NCBI GenBank assembly: GCA_919902995.1
Contig: CAKKSD010000034.1
Coordinates: 1 to 54,684 of the forward strand
Source: Thermodesulfovibrionia bacterium
Lineage (GTDB): Bacteria > Nitrospirota > Thermodesulfovibrionia > JACRGW01
DNA length: 54,684 bases
Direction: 5' to 3'
Within the stretch, counting starts at the first letter, position 1. Every line of letters starts with the position of its first letter. This document shows, one piece after another, positions 33,398 to 42,219 of this stretch. A model generated the notes under the pieces. The model worked only from the letters and a program-made list of their open reading frames with translations, was not told the DNA's origin and did no database searches. Made by a program: the position numbers and the translations under genes.

Positions 33398-33694
33398 ATG
33401 GGTCTTGATAGAACACTCAGGCAGGAGATTGCTGAACTTTTAACAACAGAAAGGTTGACAGCAAGAGAGATATCACAGACTCTCAGGGTCAGGGAGAGGG
33501 AAGTTATTGAGCATCTCGAGCATATAGTAAGGTCGGTATCGAAGAAAGGTTATTTCCGTATAGAGCCATCGGTGTGCAGAAAATGTGGTTTCATATTTAA
33601 GGGCAGGAAAAGATTAAGAAGTCCAGGCAGATGTCCTCTCTGCAAGAATGAGGCGATTACAGAGCCAAGATTCTGGATAGAAAATAAAAGATAA
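33398..33694 (+). CDS. Small HTH and zinc-ribbon regulator
   Basis: A 98-aa protein. The amino half is a winged-helix-like segment (RQEIAELLTTERLTAREISQ, then 'REREVIEHLEHIVRSV'). The carboxy half is a zinc ribbon with two Cys pairs, 'SVCRKCGFIF' and 'GRCPLCKNE', ending 'EPRFWIE'. This two-part layout is known from small archaeal-type transcriptional regulators found in anaerobic bacteria. The target is unknown; it closes the LPS operon. Confidence 0.75.
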   Translation: MGLDRTLRQEIAELLTTERLTAREISQTLRVREREVIEHLEHIVRSVSKKGYFRIEPSVCRKCGFIFKGRKRLRSPGRCPLCKNEAITEPRFWIENKR

Positions 33695-33803
33695 TAGATA
33701 TTCCCACGAAGTGATAGTACTCCTTTATTAATTCTGGAAGTAAAAGGTAACAACCCCCTACCTTTATCCAGTCTTGAATTTTTATTAAATTTAACCTTTC
33801 TGT

Positions 33804-33809
33804 TATAAT
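33804..33809 (+). promoter_or_regulatory. -10 element abutting the rel start (possible leaderless transcript)
   Basis: TATAAT lies directly before ATGTCTATG. A start site 7 nt after it would be the A of the second ATG (33816). No Shine-Dalgarno exists before either ATG. A weak TTTATT at 33781 is 17 nt upstream as the -35. This fits a leaderless message, but is inferred. Confidence 0.4.
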
Positions 33810-33815
33810 ATGTCT

Positions 33816-35945
33816 ATGAAACCTGAGGAAATAGAAAAGAAAATCCTGGCTTATAACCCAGAGGTTGATATAGGTCTTTTCAGAAAGGCCTATGATTTTA
33901 TAGAGAACGCCCATAAGGGTCAAACCAGGGTCTCAGGTGAACCTTATGTAGTACATCCCCTGGAGGTTGCTGACATCCTTGCATCCCTAAGACTCGACAT
34001 CATTACTATTGTTGCAGGACTACTCCATGATGCCCTGGAAGATACACCTACAAAGCTGGAACAGGTAAAGGAGGTATTCGGTATGGAAGTCTCTTTTCTT
34101 GTTGATGGTCTTACAAAATTAAGCAGGATTGAGTTCAAGACAAGAGAAGAACAACAGGCAGAGAGCTTCCGGAAGATGCTCCTTGCCATGGCAAAGGATA
34201 TAAGGATAATTCTCATAAAGCTTGCTGACAGGATTCATAATATGAGGACTCTCGAGCATCTGTCTCCTGATAAAAAAACTTCCATAGCACAGGAGACACT
34301 CGATATTTATGCACCAATTGCTAATAGGCTCGGAATTGGATGGATGAAGACAGAACTTGAGGACCTTTCGCTGAAATATCTTCATACCTCTGAATATGAG
34401 GACCTTGTAAAAAAGGTAGCGAAGAGGGAGGAAGAAAGAAAAGATTATATTAATGACGTAATAGATGAAGTAAAGAATGCCCTGAAGAGAGAAAACCTTA
34501 CAGGGGATGTTAGGGGAAGACCGAAGCACTACTATGGCGTGTACCAGAAGATGCTCAAACAGGGAATCTCTTTTGAACAGGTCTATGACCTTATAGGGAT
34601 CAGGATTATTACAGAGACAAAGGCAGATTGCTATGCCATACTCGGCGTTATCCATTCCCTCTGGACACCTGTACCAGGAAGATATAAAGATTTTATAGGT
34701 CTTCCAAGGCCGAATGGATATCAATCGCTTCATACAACAGTCATAGGTCCGAAGGGAGAGAGGGTTGAGTTCCAGATAAGGACACACGAAATGAACAGCA
34801 TTGCAGAGGAAGGAATCGCTGCACATTGGCGATATAAGGAAAAGGTACCCATAGGTGAATCGGATATGGAGAGATTTGGATGGCTGAGACAGCTTATCGA
34901 TTTACAGCAGGACCTGACAGAGGCGAAGGACTTCTTCGATACAATAAAGGTTGACCTTTTCCCTGACGTTGTATATGTATTTACTCCCAGAGGTGATGTG
35001 AAGGAACTCCCAAGAGGTTCTACCCCTATAGATTTTGCATATAGTATCCACTCCGATATAGGGCATCATTGTGCAGGGTCAAGGGTGAACGGAAAGATAG
35101 TGCCTTTGAAATACCAGCTCAAAAATGGTGATTCCGTTGAAATTCAGACATCTGCAACACATATCCCCAGCCGGGACTGGTTGAAATTTGTAGTCACTCC
35201 AAGGGCAAAGACAAGAATAAAACAATGGATAAAGGCAGAGGAAAGAAAGAGGTCCTTTGAACTCGGCAGGGAACTCTTGGAAAGGGAGTTTAAGAGACAT
35301 GATCACAGTCCATCAGTAATAAAATCGAAGGAGATGACCGAAATTGCCAATGGCTTAGGGTTTCAGGGTACAGAAGAAATGTTAGTAGCCATAGGGTATG
35401 GAAAGGTCTCAGCATTACAGGTGATTAACCGACTTGTTCCTGAAAAAGTTAAAGAAGAAGAGATGCCCATTAAAAGGCCTTTAAAGAAGGAGAAAGGGGA
35501 AAGGGGTGTCATGGTAAAAGGTATTGATGATATCCTCATCCATTTTTCTAAATGCTGCAGCCCTATCCCGGGTGATAAGATCATTGGCTTTATAACGAGA
35601 GGCAGGGGTGTATCAATTCATACAGAGGATTGCTCAAATGTAATGGATCTTGCGGTAGATAAAGACCGCCTAATAGATGTAGACTGGGAGCAGGATGAAT
35701 CTACGCATCCTGTCAGGATATCTGTATATACAGTGGATAAACCAGGGCTTCTCGCAAATGTATCATCCGCTATCACCTCTGCTGAGGTGAATATAAGCCA
35801 GGCAAATATCTCTACGACTGAGGATAAAAAGGCCTATCTGAATTTTGTGGTTGAGGTTAAAGACCTGAATCAACTCGTCAGGGTAATCAAGAAGGTTGAA
35901 CAGGTTGAGGGAGTACTCGATGTGAAGAGGATTAAAACAGCTTAA
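33816..35945 (+). CDS. rel: Bifunctional (p)ppGpp synthetase/hydrolase, Rel/SpoT family
   Basis: A 709-aa stringent-response enzyme. The hydrolase domain has 'VHPLEVADILASL' and 'GLLHDALEDTPT' with intact HD. The synthetase domain has 'DLIGIRIITE', 'PGRYKDFIGLPRPNGYQSLHTTV'; the RYKD form (not EFDD) fits bifunctional enzymes. Then come TGS ('VYVFTPRGDVKELPRGSTPIDFAY'), the 'KCCSPIPGDKI' helical region, and an ACT domain at the end ('VYTVDKPGLLANVSSAI'). ATG 33810 (MSMK) or 33816 (MK) may be used; I chose 33816 from the -10 position. Convergent with rpmB. Confidence 0.95.
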   Translation: MKPEEIEKKILAYNPEVDIGLFRKAYDFIENAHKGQTRVSGEPYVVHPLEVADILASLRLDIITIVAGLLHDALEDTPTKLEQVKEVFGMEVSFLVDGLTKLSRIEFKTREEQQAESFRKMLLAMAKDIRIILIKLADRIHNMRTLEHLSPDKKTSIAQETLDIYAPIANRLGIGWMKTELEDLSLKYLHTSEYEDLVKKVAKREEERKDYINDVIDEVKNALKRENLTGDVRGRPKHYYGVYQKMLKQGISFEQVYDLIGIRIITETKADCYAILGVIHSLWTPVPGRYKDFIGLPRPNGYQSLHTTVIGPKGERVEFQIRTHEMNSIAEEGIAAHWRYKEKVPIGESDMERFGWLRQLIDLQQDLTEAKDFFDTIKVDLFPDVVYVFTPRGDVKELPRGSTPIDFAYSIHSDIGHHCAGSRVNGKIVPLKYQLKNGDSVEIQTSATHIPSRDWLKFVVTPRAKTRIKQWIKAEERKRSFELGRELLEREFKRHDHSPSVIKSKEMTEIANGLGFQGTEEMLVAIGYGKVSALQVINRLVPEKVKEEEMPIKRPLKKEKGERGVMVKGIDDILIHFSKCCSPIPGDKIIGFITRGRGVSIHTEDCSNVMDLAVDKDRLIDVDWEQDESTHPVRISVYTVDKPGLLANVSSAITSAEVNISQANISTTEDKKAYLNFVVEVKDLNQLVRVIKKVEQVEGVLDVKRIKTA

Positions 35946-35961
35946 CCAGTCACTTTCGAAA

Positions 35962-36147
35962 TTACTTTTTTACCTTTCCTGATCTGAGACACCTTGTACA
36001 GACATAAATCCTTTTAGTCCTTCCGTTTTCCGATATCCTCACCCTTTGAAGATTTGGCTTTAATATCCTTTTGGTTCTGTTATGGGCGTGGCTGACATTC
36101 ATCCCGACTTGATGGCCCTTTCTGCATATCTCACATACCCTTGCCAT
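35962..36147 (-). CDS. rpmB: 50S ribosomal protein L28
   Basis: A 61-aa L28 with two Cys pairs for zinc, '[20 protein letters not shown]' and '[14 protein letters not shown]', so it is the zinc-binding (C+) form. '[15 protein letters not shown]' is the family core. It is encoded alone, divergent from infB and convergent with rel. A GGGGAAAG ribosome site precedes the start. Confidence 0.96.
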   Translation of the reverse strand: MARVCEICRKGHQVGMNVSHAHNRTKRILKPNLQRVRISENGRTKRIYVCTRCLRSGKVKK

Positions 36148-36238
36148 AAACTTTCCCCTTTCTATACCGATTGACTATTGCATTAAAAGTACTGTTATGT
36201 TAGCATAATTAAAATAATTAGACAAGACTTAGAGAAAT

Positions 36239-38656
36239 ATGGGGAATATAAGAGTACACGAAATTGCTAAAAAATTTGGTGTGACCAATAAAGAGGTCCT
36301 TGAAAAACTCAGAGGTATTGGGATAAAAGGGAAGACCCATTCGAGCAGTATTGAGAAAGAAATTGCTGATGAGGTAACACGTATCTTCAAATCAAAACAA
36401 AAACCCAAAACTGAGACAAAAGCTAAACCTAAGGTTGGAATAAAGATCAAAGCTAAGACGAAACCCGAGGCTAAATCGAAAGCAGAATTAAAGGCAAAAG
36501 CAGAGTCCAAACAAAAGATCGAAACAAAGGTTGAAACCAGAGTTAAACCAATGCCTGAACCAAAGATCGAACCACCGGTTGAACTAAAGGAAGAACCTAA
36601 GGTTGAACCAAAGATTGAGAGGAAGGTTGAGGCTGAAAACAAGATAGAGATCGAGGAGCCCAGGGAGCATGAAAAGAAGATAGGGCCATTTAAATTCGAA
36701 GAAGATGAAGAAGTCACAAGAGTCCTTCCATCAAGATTTAAAGATAAACTTCAGCCACTAAAACTCAAAGGTGTAAGACCCTTTCCTACATCAAAGAAAA
36801 GATGGCAGGAATTCAGACCTTTATCTATATCAAGGAAGTTTGAAAAACTCAAGACCTTCAGACCAGGTGGGCAGGTTATACCGCTACCAACCTTACCGAG
36901 AAAGAAGGTTATAAGGCTTATAGAGGGCATGACCGCAAAGGACTTTGCTGAGACGATCGGTCAGAAGTTAAATGAGGTGATAAAAAGATTCATAGAACTC
37001 GGCGTTATGGCAACGATAAATCAGCCCGTTGATATGGACGCCGCTATCTTGGTTGCCGATAGCGTTGGTGTAAAAGCCGAATTCTCACCTGCAGAGGCTA
37101 TTGAATCCGTCCTTGAAGAGGGAATAGAAGATGTCTCACTCCTTAAACCAAGACCACCAGTAGTAACCATAATGGGTCATGTGGATCACGGAAAGACATC
37201 CCTTCTTGATGCTATCAGAGAGACCAAAGTAGTTGAGGCAGAGGCAGGTGGAATAACCCAGCATATAGGTGCTTATAAAGTTAATCTGAAAGATAAGGTC
37301 ATCGTTTTCCTTGATACTCCGGGCCATGAGGCATTTACAGCCATGAGAGCAAGGGGTGCAAAAGTAACAGATATAGTTGTTCTTGTAGTGGCTGCCGATG
37401 ATGGTGTAATGCCTCAGACTGTCGAGGCTATAAATCATGCTAAAGCAGCGGAGGTACCTATAATAGTTGCGATAAACAAGATTGATAAGCCAGAAGCGAA
37501 CCCAGCAAGGATAAAACAGCAGTTAGCAGAACACGGACTTATTCCTGAAGAATGGAGTGGCCAGACCATATTCACTGAGGTTTCAGCAAAAAAGTATATC
37601 GGCATAGAAAACCTTTTGAGCATGATTCTTCTCCAGTCTGAAGTCATGGAACTCAAGGCAAATCCGAATAAGTCAGGAAGAGGTATTATTATTGAGGCGA
37701 AACTCGATAAAGGTAGAGGGCCTGTAGCTACAGTCCTTGTTCAGACCGGGGCTGTGAAGATTGGAGACTCCTTTATTACCGGAGTCTACTCTGGAAAAGT
37801 AAGAGCCCTCATAGACGATACGGGCAGAAAACTTCCAGAGGCAGGTCCTTCCACACCTGTAGAAATTATTGGACTCTCAGGTGTACCGCAGGCAGGGGAT
37901 ACATTTATAATTGTTGAAGATGAAAGGAGAGCCCGTCAGATAGCCCTGGCGAGGGAGCAGAAACAGAGGGATACTGTTGTATCGAAGACGAGGAGGATGA
38001 CCCTTAATGACCTCTATACAAAGATTCAGGAAGGCGTGGTCAAAGAGCTAAAACTTATAATCAAGGGAGATGTTCAGGGTTCGGTTGAGGCGGTAGGAGA
38101 GGCATTAGAGAGGTTAAGCACAGAGGCGGTTAAAGTCAAGGTGATCCATAGTTCTGTTGGAGGGATTACAGAGACAGATGTTATGCTGGCATCAGCCTCT
38201 GAGGCTATTATTATCGGTTTCAATGTCAGACCAGAAACCAAGACATACGCCCTGTCTGAAAATGAAGGAGTTGACATCCGTTTATATGCTATCATCTATG
38301 ATGCTATATCGGATGTTAAGGCCGCTATGGAGGGTCTACTTGAACCTACAATAAGAGAAAAGATGCTTGGAAGAGTAGAGATTCGTCAGACCTTTCATAT
38401 CTCCAAGGTCGGGACTATTGCTGGTTGTTATGTCCTTGAGGGAGCGATAAGCAGAAGCAATACAAATGTAAGACTCCTGAGGGATCATGTAGTAATCCAT
38501 GAAGGGAAGATATCCTCACTTAAGCGTTTCAAAGATGATGTAAAAGAGGTCCAGGCAGGTTATGAGTGCGGGATAGCGCTTGAAAACTTTAATGATATCA
38601 AGACAGGCGATATCCTCGAGGTATTTACAATCGAAAAGATAGCGGCGAAGTTATAA
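36239..38656 (+). CDS. infB: Translation initiation factor IF-2
   Basis: An 805-aa initiation GTPase. The amino IF2_N domain ('[20 protein letters not shown]') is followed by a low-complexity Lys/Glu/Ala/Pro linker (about residues 55-155, with '[18 protein letters not shown]'-type repeats) and a second IF2_N-like domain ('[20 protein letters not shown]'). The GTPase then has '[19 protein letters not shown]' (G1), 'DTPGHEAF' (G3), '[12 protein letters not shown]' (G4) and 'VSAKKYIG', with the usual carboxy domains after it. Only ylxP follows before the run is broken by an island; nusA is not upstream in this window. Confidence 0.97.
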   Translation: MGNIRVHEIAKKFGVTNKEVLEKLRGIGIKGKTHSSSIEKEIADEVTRIFKSKQKPKTETKAKPKVGIKIKAKTKPEAKSKAELKAKAESKQKIETKVETRVKPMPEPKIEPPVELKEEPKVEPKIERKVEAENKIEIEEPREHEKKIGPFKFEEDEEVTRVLPSRFKDKLQPLKLKGVRPFPTSKKRWQEFRPLSISRKFEKLKTFRPGGQVIPLPTLPRKKVIRLIEGMTAKDFAETIGQKLNEVIKRFIELGVMATINQPVDMDAAILVADSVGVKAEFSPAEAIESVLEEGIEDVSLLKPRPPVVTIMGHVDHGKTSLLDAIRETKVVEAEAGGITQHIGAYKVNLKDKVIVFLDTPGHEAFTAMRARGAKVTDIVVLVVAADDGVMPQTVEAINHAKAAEVPIIVAINKIDKPEANPARIKQQLAEHGLIPEEWSGQTIFTEVSAKKYIGIENLLSMILLQSEVMELKANPNKSGRGIIIEAKLDKGRGPVATVLVQTGAVKIGDSFITGVYSGKVRALIDDTGRKLPEAGPSTPVEIIGLSGVPQAGDTFIIVEDERRARQIALAREQKQRDTVVSKTRRMTLNDLYTKIQEGVVKELKLIIKGDVQGSVEAVGEALERLSTEAVKVKVIHSSVGGITETDVMLASASEAIIIGFNVRPETKTYALSENEGVDIRLYAIIYDAISDVKAAMEGLLEPTIREKMLGRVEIRQTFHISKVGTIAGCYVLEGAISRSNTNVRLLRDHVVIHEGKISSLKRFKDDVKEVQAGYECGIALENFNDIKTGDILEVFTIEKIAAKL

Positions 38657-38661
38657 TTTTC

Positions 38662-38690
38662 TTAACTCATAACTCATAACTCTTAACTTT
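38662..38690. repeat. 7-bp tandem repeat occupying the ylxP leader
   Basis: AACTCAT, AACTCAT, AACTCTT and AACTTTC run in series between the infB stop and the ylxP ATG. They fill the place where a Shine-Dalgarno should be; none is visible. Confidence 0.75.
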
Positions 38691-38693
38691 CAT

Positions 38694-38972
38694 ATGTTCA
38701 TCGGTCTCTGCACAATCGATCTCCATATCCCAGACAGCCAGTCCCTAAAGAGTAAAAGGCAGATACTAAGAAGCATCAAGGACAGGGTTAGGAAGAGGTT
38801 TAATGTCGCAGTGGCAGAAGATGCAGAGGACCTCTGGCAGAGGACTACTCTCGCAGTCACCACCGTTAATAAGGACAAGAGACATATAAACAAAACCCTC
38901 GACCTGATAATTGGACTAATAAGGGGAACACCCTCAGTAGAGATCCTGGATTACACCATAGAGATTTTCTGA
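38694..38972 (+). CDS. ylxP: DUF503 family protein (YlxP)
   Basis: A 92-aa protein of the DUF503/YlxP family: 'MFIGLCTIDLHIPDSQSLKSKRQILRSIKDRVR' (in parts), 'NVAVAEDAEDLWQRTTLAV' and 'VEILDYTIEIF'. The family is typically encoded between infB and rbfA and is linked to ribosome function; its exact role is not settled. Here rbfA is 2.9 kb away because of an insertion. The start lacks a Shine-Dalgarno, a tandem repeat taking its place. Confidence 0.9.
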   Translation: MFIGLCTIDLHIPDSQSLKSKRQILRSIKDRVRKRFNVAVAEDAEDLWQRTTLAVTTVNKDKRHINKTLDLIIGLIRGTPSVEILDYTIEIF

Positions 38973-39026
38973 TCTTTAAATTGACAAATCCAATGGTATG
39001 ATATAGCGTAATACCGGAGGTGGACT

Positions 39027-39266
39027 ATGAGCAAAGCAAAAATTGCCATTACATTAGACGAACAATTTATCGAAGACATAGATAGACTCGTTAGTACACA
39101 TATTTTTCAGAATCGCAGTCAAGCTATACAGGAAGCAGTAGAAGAAAAACTGAAACGATTGAAACGTACCCGTTTGGCTAAGGAATGCTCAAAACTTGAT
39201 CTTGATTTTGAAAAGGCAATGGCGGAAGAAGGCATGACCGAGGATTTGAGCCAATGGCCCGAATAA
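39027..39266 (+). CDS. Ribbon-helix-helix antitoxin (MazE/CopG-like), apparently orphan
   Basis: A 79-aa protein beginning 'AKIAITLDEQFIEDIDRLVS', then 'FQNRSQAIQEAVEEKLKRL' (ribbon-helix-helix), with an acidic tail that would neutralise a MazF-type toxin. ACCGGAGG precedes the start, and TTGACA (38981) with TATAGC (39002) could serve as promoter at 15 nt spacing. An overlapping ATG at the end (ATGGCCCGAATAACAG) begins a frame 'MARITV' as a toxin gene would, but it stops after 12 codons, so the toxin seems lost. Confidence 0.8.
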   Translation: MSKAKIAITLDEQFIEDIDRLVSTHIFQNRSQAIQEAVEEKLKRLKRTRLAKECSKLDLDFEKAMAEEGMTEDLSQWPE

Positions 39267-39307
39267 CAGTTCAAACGGTTCGACACCATTGAGGCAAAGA
39301 ACGCATA

Positions 39308-40510
39308 ATGAGATACTATATGCGTGGATATCATATACTAATAATCTCTCTGCTGGTAATGTCTCTCGTTCTGGAGTTACCCGCAGTTGCAGCCGATAAC
39401 AAGGATACCGGCAAGGGCAAGTACATTGACACACACGTTCATTTGATGATCCTCCGCGAGGGTCCGCAGGAACAAACTGGCGCTGAAGGTCCCTTCCAAG
39501 GTCCTCGGCAAAAAGGGGAGATGCGCCCGCCACCAGACCGGCCAAGAGACAAGGCAGGACCCAAGCCATCCGAGCGGTCTGAGATTTTGGACTATCTTGC
39601 GGCTGGAGAGAACTTGATTAAGATAATGGATCAATATGGCGTGAAGAAAGCGCTCCTTATGCCGCCCCCACAGATTCCAGAACAAGTAGGGAGGGTGCGG
39701 AACAGCTCCGCCGTCAATCTGGCCGTGGTGAAGAAACATCCTGAACGCTTCGCGCTTGTTGCCGGAGGCAGCGAGCTTAATCCGCTGATTAACGGCACAA
39801 AACCATCCGAGGTCAACGAGTCTATCCGAACCGGGTTCAGGCGAGAGGCCGAGAAGCTGGTGGAATCAGGCGCCAAGGGATTCGGTGAAATGTCGGTTCT
39901 CCATGTGGCTATGCAGGAGAAACACAACTATAGCCAGGCTGCAGCAGATCATCCTCTGTTCCTTGATCTGGCTGACATCGCCGCCCGTCACAACATCCCG
40001 ATTGACATCCACATGGAGGCGGTTCTGAGTCCAATGGAAACGCCACCGTTTCTCGCGAATGTCTCCCACAATCCCAAAACACTGCCCGCAACGATTCCTG
40101 CTTTCGAACGCCTCCTGCAACACAACCGGAAGGCTAAGATCGTTTGGCAGCACATTGGATGGGACAATACCGGGAACCAGACCCCTGACCTTCTGCAACG
40201 CCTCCTGCGTGAACACCCGAATCTTTACGCGGCTTTGAGAGTCGAGGAGTTCAATCTCAGAATGCGCCCTTTCAGGCCGAATGCCCTTACCGGCGACGAC
40301 GGAACCATCAAGCCGGAATGGCGCCAGTTGATCGGCGAGTTTCCCGATCGCTTCATGATCGGTTCCGATGAGTTTGTTGGGATTCCAGGTGTTACACGTC
40401 GTATGCCCAAATCGTTTGCATTGACTTGGGCTCTTCTTGAGCAACTACCCTCAGATCTCGCGTGGAAGATCGGTCATGAAAACGCTGCGCGGGTTTACAA
40501 TCTTAAGTGA
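39308..40510 (+). CDS. Secreted amidohydrolase_2-type metal-dependent hydrolase
   Basis: A 400-aa protein with a signal peptide (GYHILIISLLVMSLVLELPA, VAA site). The mature part starts at the metal motif 'YIDTHVHLMI' (H-x-H). A Pro/Arg/Gly-rich stretch follows (about residues 50-90, 'GEMRPPPDRPRDKAGPKPSE'), then the TIM-barrel with 'IPIDIHMEAVLSP', 'KIVWQHIGWDNTG' and the late Asp in 'FMIGSDEFVGIPG'. This is the amidohydrolase_2 pattern; the substrate is unknown. Its DNA is clearly richer in G+C (GCCGCC, CGGCGACGACGG) than its neighbours, indicating recent transfer. There is no good ribosome site near the ATG. Two ATGs (39308, 39320) are possible. Confidence 0.82.
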   Translation: MRYYMRGYHILIISLLVMSLVLELPAVAADNKDTGKGKYIDTHVHLMILREGPQEQTGAEGPFQGPRQKGEMRPPPDRPRDKAGPKPSERSEILDYLAAGENLIKIMDQYGVKKALLMPPPQIPEQVGRVRNSSAVNLAVVKKHPERFALVAGGSELNPLINGTKPSEVNESIRTGFRREAEKLVESGAKGFGEMSVLHVAMQEKHNYSQAAADHPLFLDLADIAARHNIPIDIHMEAVLSPMETPPFLANVSHNPKTLPATIPAFERLLQHNRKAKIVWQHIGWDNTGNQTPDLLQRLLREHPNLYAALRVEEFNLRMRPFRPNALTGDDGTIKPEWRQLIGEFPDRFMIGSDEFVGIPGVTRRMPKSFALTWALLEQLPSDLAWKIGHENAARVYNLK

Positions 40511-40559
40511 AGATCCCGAATCAGTCGAAACGTTCTTTAAGCGGATGCAGGAGACCACG

Positions 40560-40640
40560 CTACTTAATGGCATCGTTCTCAGATGAATGCAAATCCTTTT
40601 TTGTGCCTCTTTCCCCGGGCACCCATACCCTGTCCTTATA
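40560..40640 (-). pseudogene. Decayed carboxy end of a second DUF488 gene
   Basis: The minus strand encodes 'EYKDRVWVPGERGTKKDLHS', continuing to a TAG at 40560-40562, with a stop just before it. 'KDRVWVPGE' aligns with 'KDRLWIPGE' of the intact DUF488 gene at 41302. At DNA level about 24 of 29 bases agree around ACCCTGTCCTTAT/AACCTGTCCTTAT. Thus BrnTA lies between a DUF488 fragment and a full DUF488 gene. Not in the ORF track. Confidence 0.6.
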
Positions 40641-40663
40641 TTCTTATTTAGAGATTTTAAGCT

Positions 40664-40927
40664 CTAAGCCACATGCTTTGTTTCTTTTGATAGATGCTCC
40701 TTAATCCACATTCTGATAAGCGATGTGTAGCTTAGCCCTTTGCGTTCGGCAATCTTTTCGACAGATTTTATATCGGCTGGATCAAGTCTAACGGCAACTG
40801 TTTTTTTGGTACGCTTAACGAACTTAGCCCCAGCCTTTTTTGTATCCCCATGGTAATCTTCAAAGCTATGTGTTTCCCAGAATCTTGCCGCTTTCTCGTC
40901 GGTTTTAAATTTCGGTATCTTCTTCAT
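40664..40927 (-). CDS. brnA: BrnA/CopG-type antitoxin
   Basis: An 87-aa antitoxin. It opens 'KKIPKFKTDEKAARFWETHS', the usual start of this family, then a ribbon-helix-helix 'KKTVAVRLDPADIKSVEKIA' and 'GLSYTSLIRMWIKEHL'. I use ATG 40927 after GAGG rather than the track start 14 codons upstream, which lies inside the toxin gene. It follows the toxin gene directly, as in BrnTA modules where the antitoxin comes second and represses the operon. Confidence 0.85.
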   Translation of the reverse strand: MKKIPKFKTDEKAARFWETHSFEDYHGDTKKAGAKFVKRTKKTVAVRLDPADIKSVEKIAERKGLSYTSLIRMWIKEHLSKETKHVA

Positions 40928-40928
40928 A

Positions 40929-41210
40929 TTATTTACCTCTTCTTTTAAAATAATCCCTTTCCCATACATTCATATTCCGTGCAGTTATAACCCTGACCTC
41001 TCCAGGTCTTATGAACCTGACCACAATGAAAAGCAATTTTCCCGAATAAGTTTTTCCGAAAACATAATGTAAATTCTCTCTGCCCGATTTTACGAATGGA
41101 GGATTATCTTTGTTGAAACACGCCTCCTCGACCTCTTCCGGACTTATCGCATGCCTTCCAATGTGTTCAATACTCTTATCAGTCCATTTTATTGAACTTA
41201 TTGCCTTCAT
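40929..41210 (-). CDS. brnT: BrnT-family toxin (RelE-like RNase)
   Basis: A 93-aa protein with the BrnT layout: 'IKWTDKSIEHIGRHAISPEE' with the early His, 'FVKSGRENLHYVFGKTYSGK' and 'GEVRVITARNMNVWERDYF' (R-x-I-TAR-M), matching the family's catalytic end. BrnT stops translation by RNA cleavage. It is upstream of and adjacent to the brnA-like antitoxin. It is part of the island between ylxP and rbfA. Confidence 0.85.
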   Translation of the reverse strand: MKAISSIKWTDKSIEHIGRHAISPEEVEEACFNKDNPPFVKSGRENLHYVFGKTYSGKLLFIVVRFIRPGEVRVITARNMNVWERDYFKRRGK

Positions 41211-41301
41211 ATTAACCCATAACTAATATTAAACGAACGTATTGCATTTGTCAATTAATAATATCCTTTATCTGATTATAAGAGGAGTCTCAAGTCTTGA
41301 A

Positions 41302-41784
41302 TTATGAATCAAGCCCCTTATGGGAATGCGTAGTCTTTTTCTGTTTTTCAGCATGTTTCTCCCCCGGTATCCATAACCTGTCCTTATCTATTATATGGAT
41401 AACCTTCCATCCCCTCCGATGGAGTTCCCTGGATATATATCTCCTGTGGCATTTCCAGGGGAATCTTTCGGCACACATGAAGACCGTTTTCTTTCTGGAT
41501 GCTATTTCCACGAGTTTCGTTAAACCACGATCGTAGTCCTCTGTCTGTGTATATAATTCATATCCACCTTGCCTGAAACCGCCGAGTTCTCTGCCAAGAT
41601 ATATGTATTCTATGCCTGTATCTTCGAGAGATTTCGATAGGTTTTCTTTAGAGAAATGGTTAAGTTTGCTTTTAGGAAAACTCCTCACATCCACAAGGGT
41701 CTCCATATCGTATGCCCTTAGGATCTCGATGAATTCCTGCTCGGTTCTCCTGCTCGATCCTATCGTATAAATTATTTTCCCCAT
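41302..41784 (-). CDS. DUF488 family protein
   Basis: A 160-aa protein of the DUF488 family: 'IYTIGSSRRTEQEFIEILRA', 'TLVDVRSFPKSKLNHFS', 'YIYLGRELGGFR', then 'VFMCAERFPWKCHRRYISREL' with the conserved Cys pair, ending with a Lys/His-rich tail. The function is unsettled. It is oriented against the ribosomal genes around it and has a broken partial copy at 40560, so it belongs to the island. Confidence 0.9.
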   Translation of the reverse strand: MGKIIYTIGSSRRTEQEFIEILRAYDMETLVDVRSFPKSKLNHFSKENLSKSLEDTGIEYIYLGRELGGFRQGGYELYTQTEDYDRGLTKLVEIASRKKTVFMCAERFPWKCHRRYISRELHRRGWKVIHIIDKDRLWIPGEKHAEKQKKTTHSHKGLDS

Positions 41785-41838
41785 TTCTCTACTCTATATA
41801 CTCCTTTACTTTTTCTCTTATTTTATTGATAATATAAC

Positions 41839-42219
41839 ATGCTTCGTTATAAAAGATCAGTAAGGGTCGGGGATCTCATGCGAGAGGAGATCGCCGATAT
41901 CCTGATGCATAAGATAAAAGACCCAAGAATTGGCTTTGTAACAGTCACTGGGGTAGAGGTGAGTGACGATCTACGCCACGCAAAGACCTTTGTGAGTATT
42001 TACAAAGAGGAGGAGAGGGAAACGACACTTAAGGCAATTGAATCAGCCAAAGGATTCATCAGGAGAGAACTCGGAAAAAGGATGAGGTTGAGGTTCCTCC
42101 CTGAGCTGATTTTCAGACTGGATAAATCAATAGAATATGGTAACAAGATTGATCGGATACTTAAAGAGATTAGTAACAGTAAAAGGTTAGAGGAAACCGA
42201 GAAGGTTGATGACACATAG
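41839..42219 (+). CDS. rbfA: Ribosome-binding factor A
   Basis: A 126-aa KH-fold protein for 30S maturation: 'RYKRSVRVGDLMREEIADIL', 'KDPRIGFVTVTGVEVSDDLR', 'AKTFVSIY' and 'LRFLPELIFRLDKSIEYGNK' are all RbfA signatures. It normally sits right after infB/ylxP; here the island intervenes. The end overlaps nrnA by 14 nt. Confidence 0.96.
   Translation: MLRYKRSVRVGDLMREEIADILMHKIKDPRIGFVTVTGVEVSDDLRHAKTFVSIYKEEERETTLKAIESAKGFIRRELGKRMRLRFLPELIFRLDKSIEYGNKIDRILKEISNSKRLEETEKVDDT

Noticed and set aside
40507-40704. 65-aa plus-strand ORF after the amidohydrolase
   Set aside because: Antisense to the DUF488 remnant and the BrnA gene; no ribosome site.
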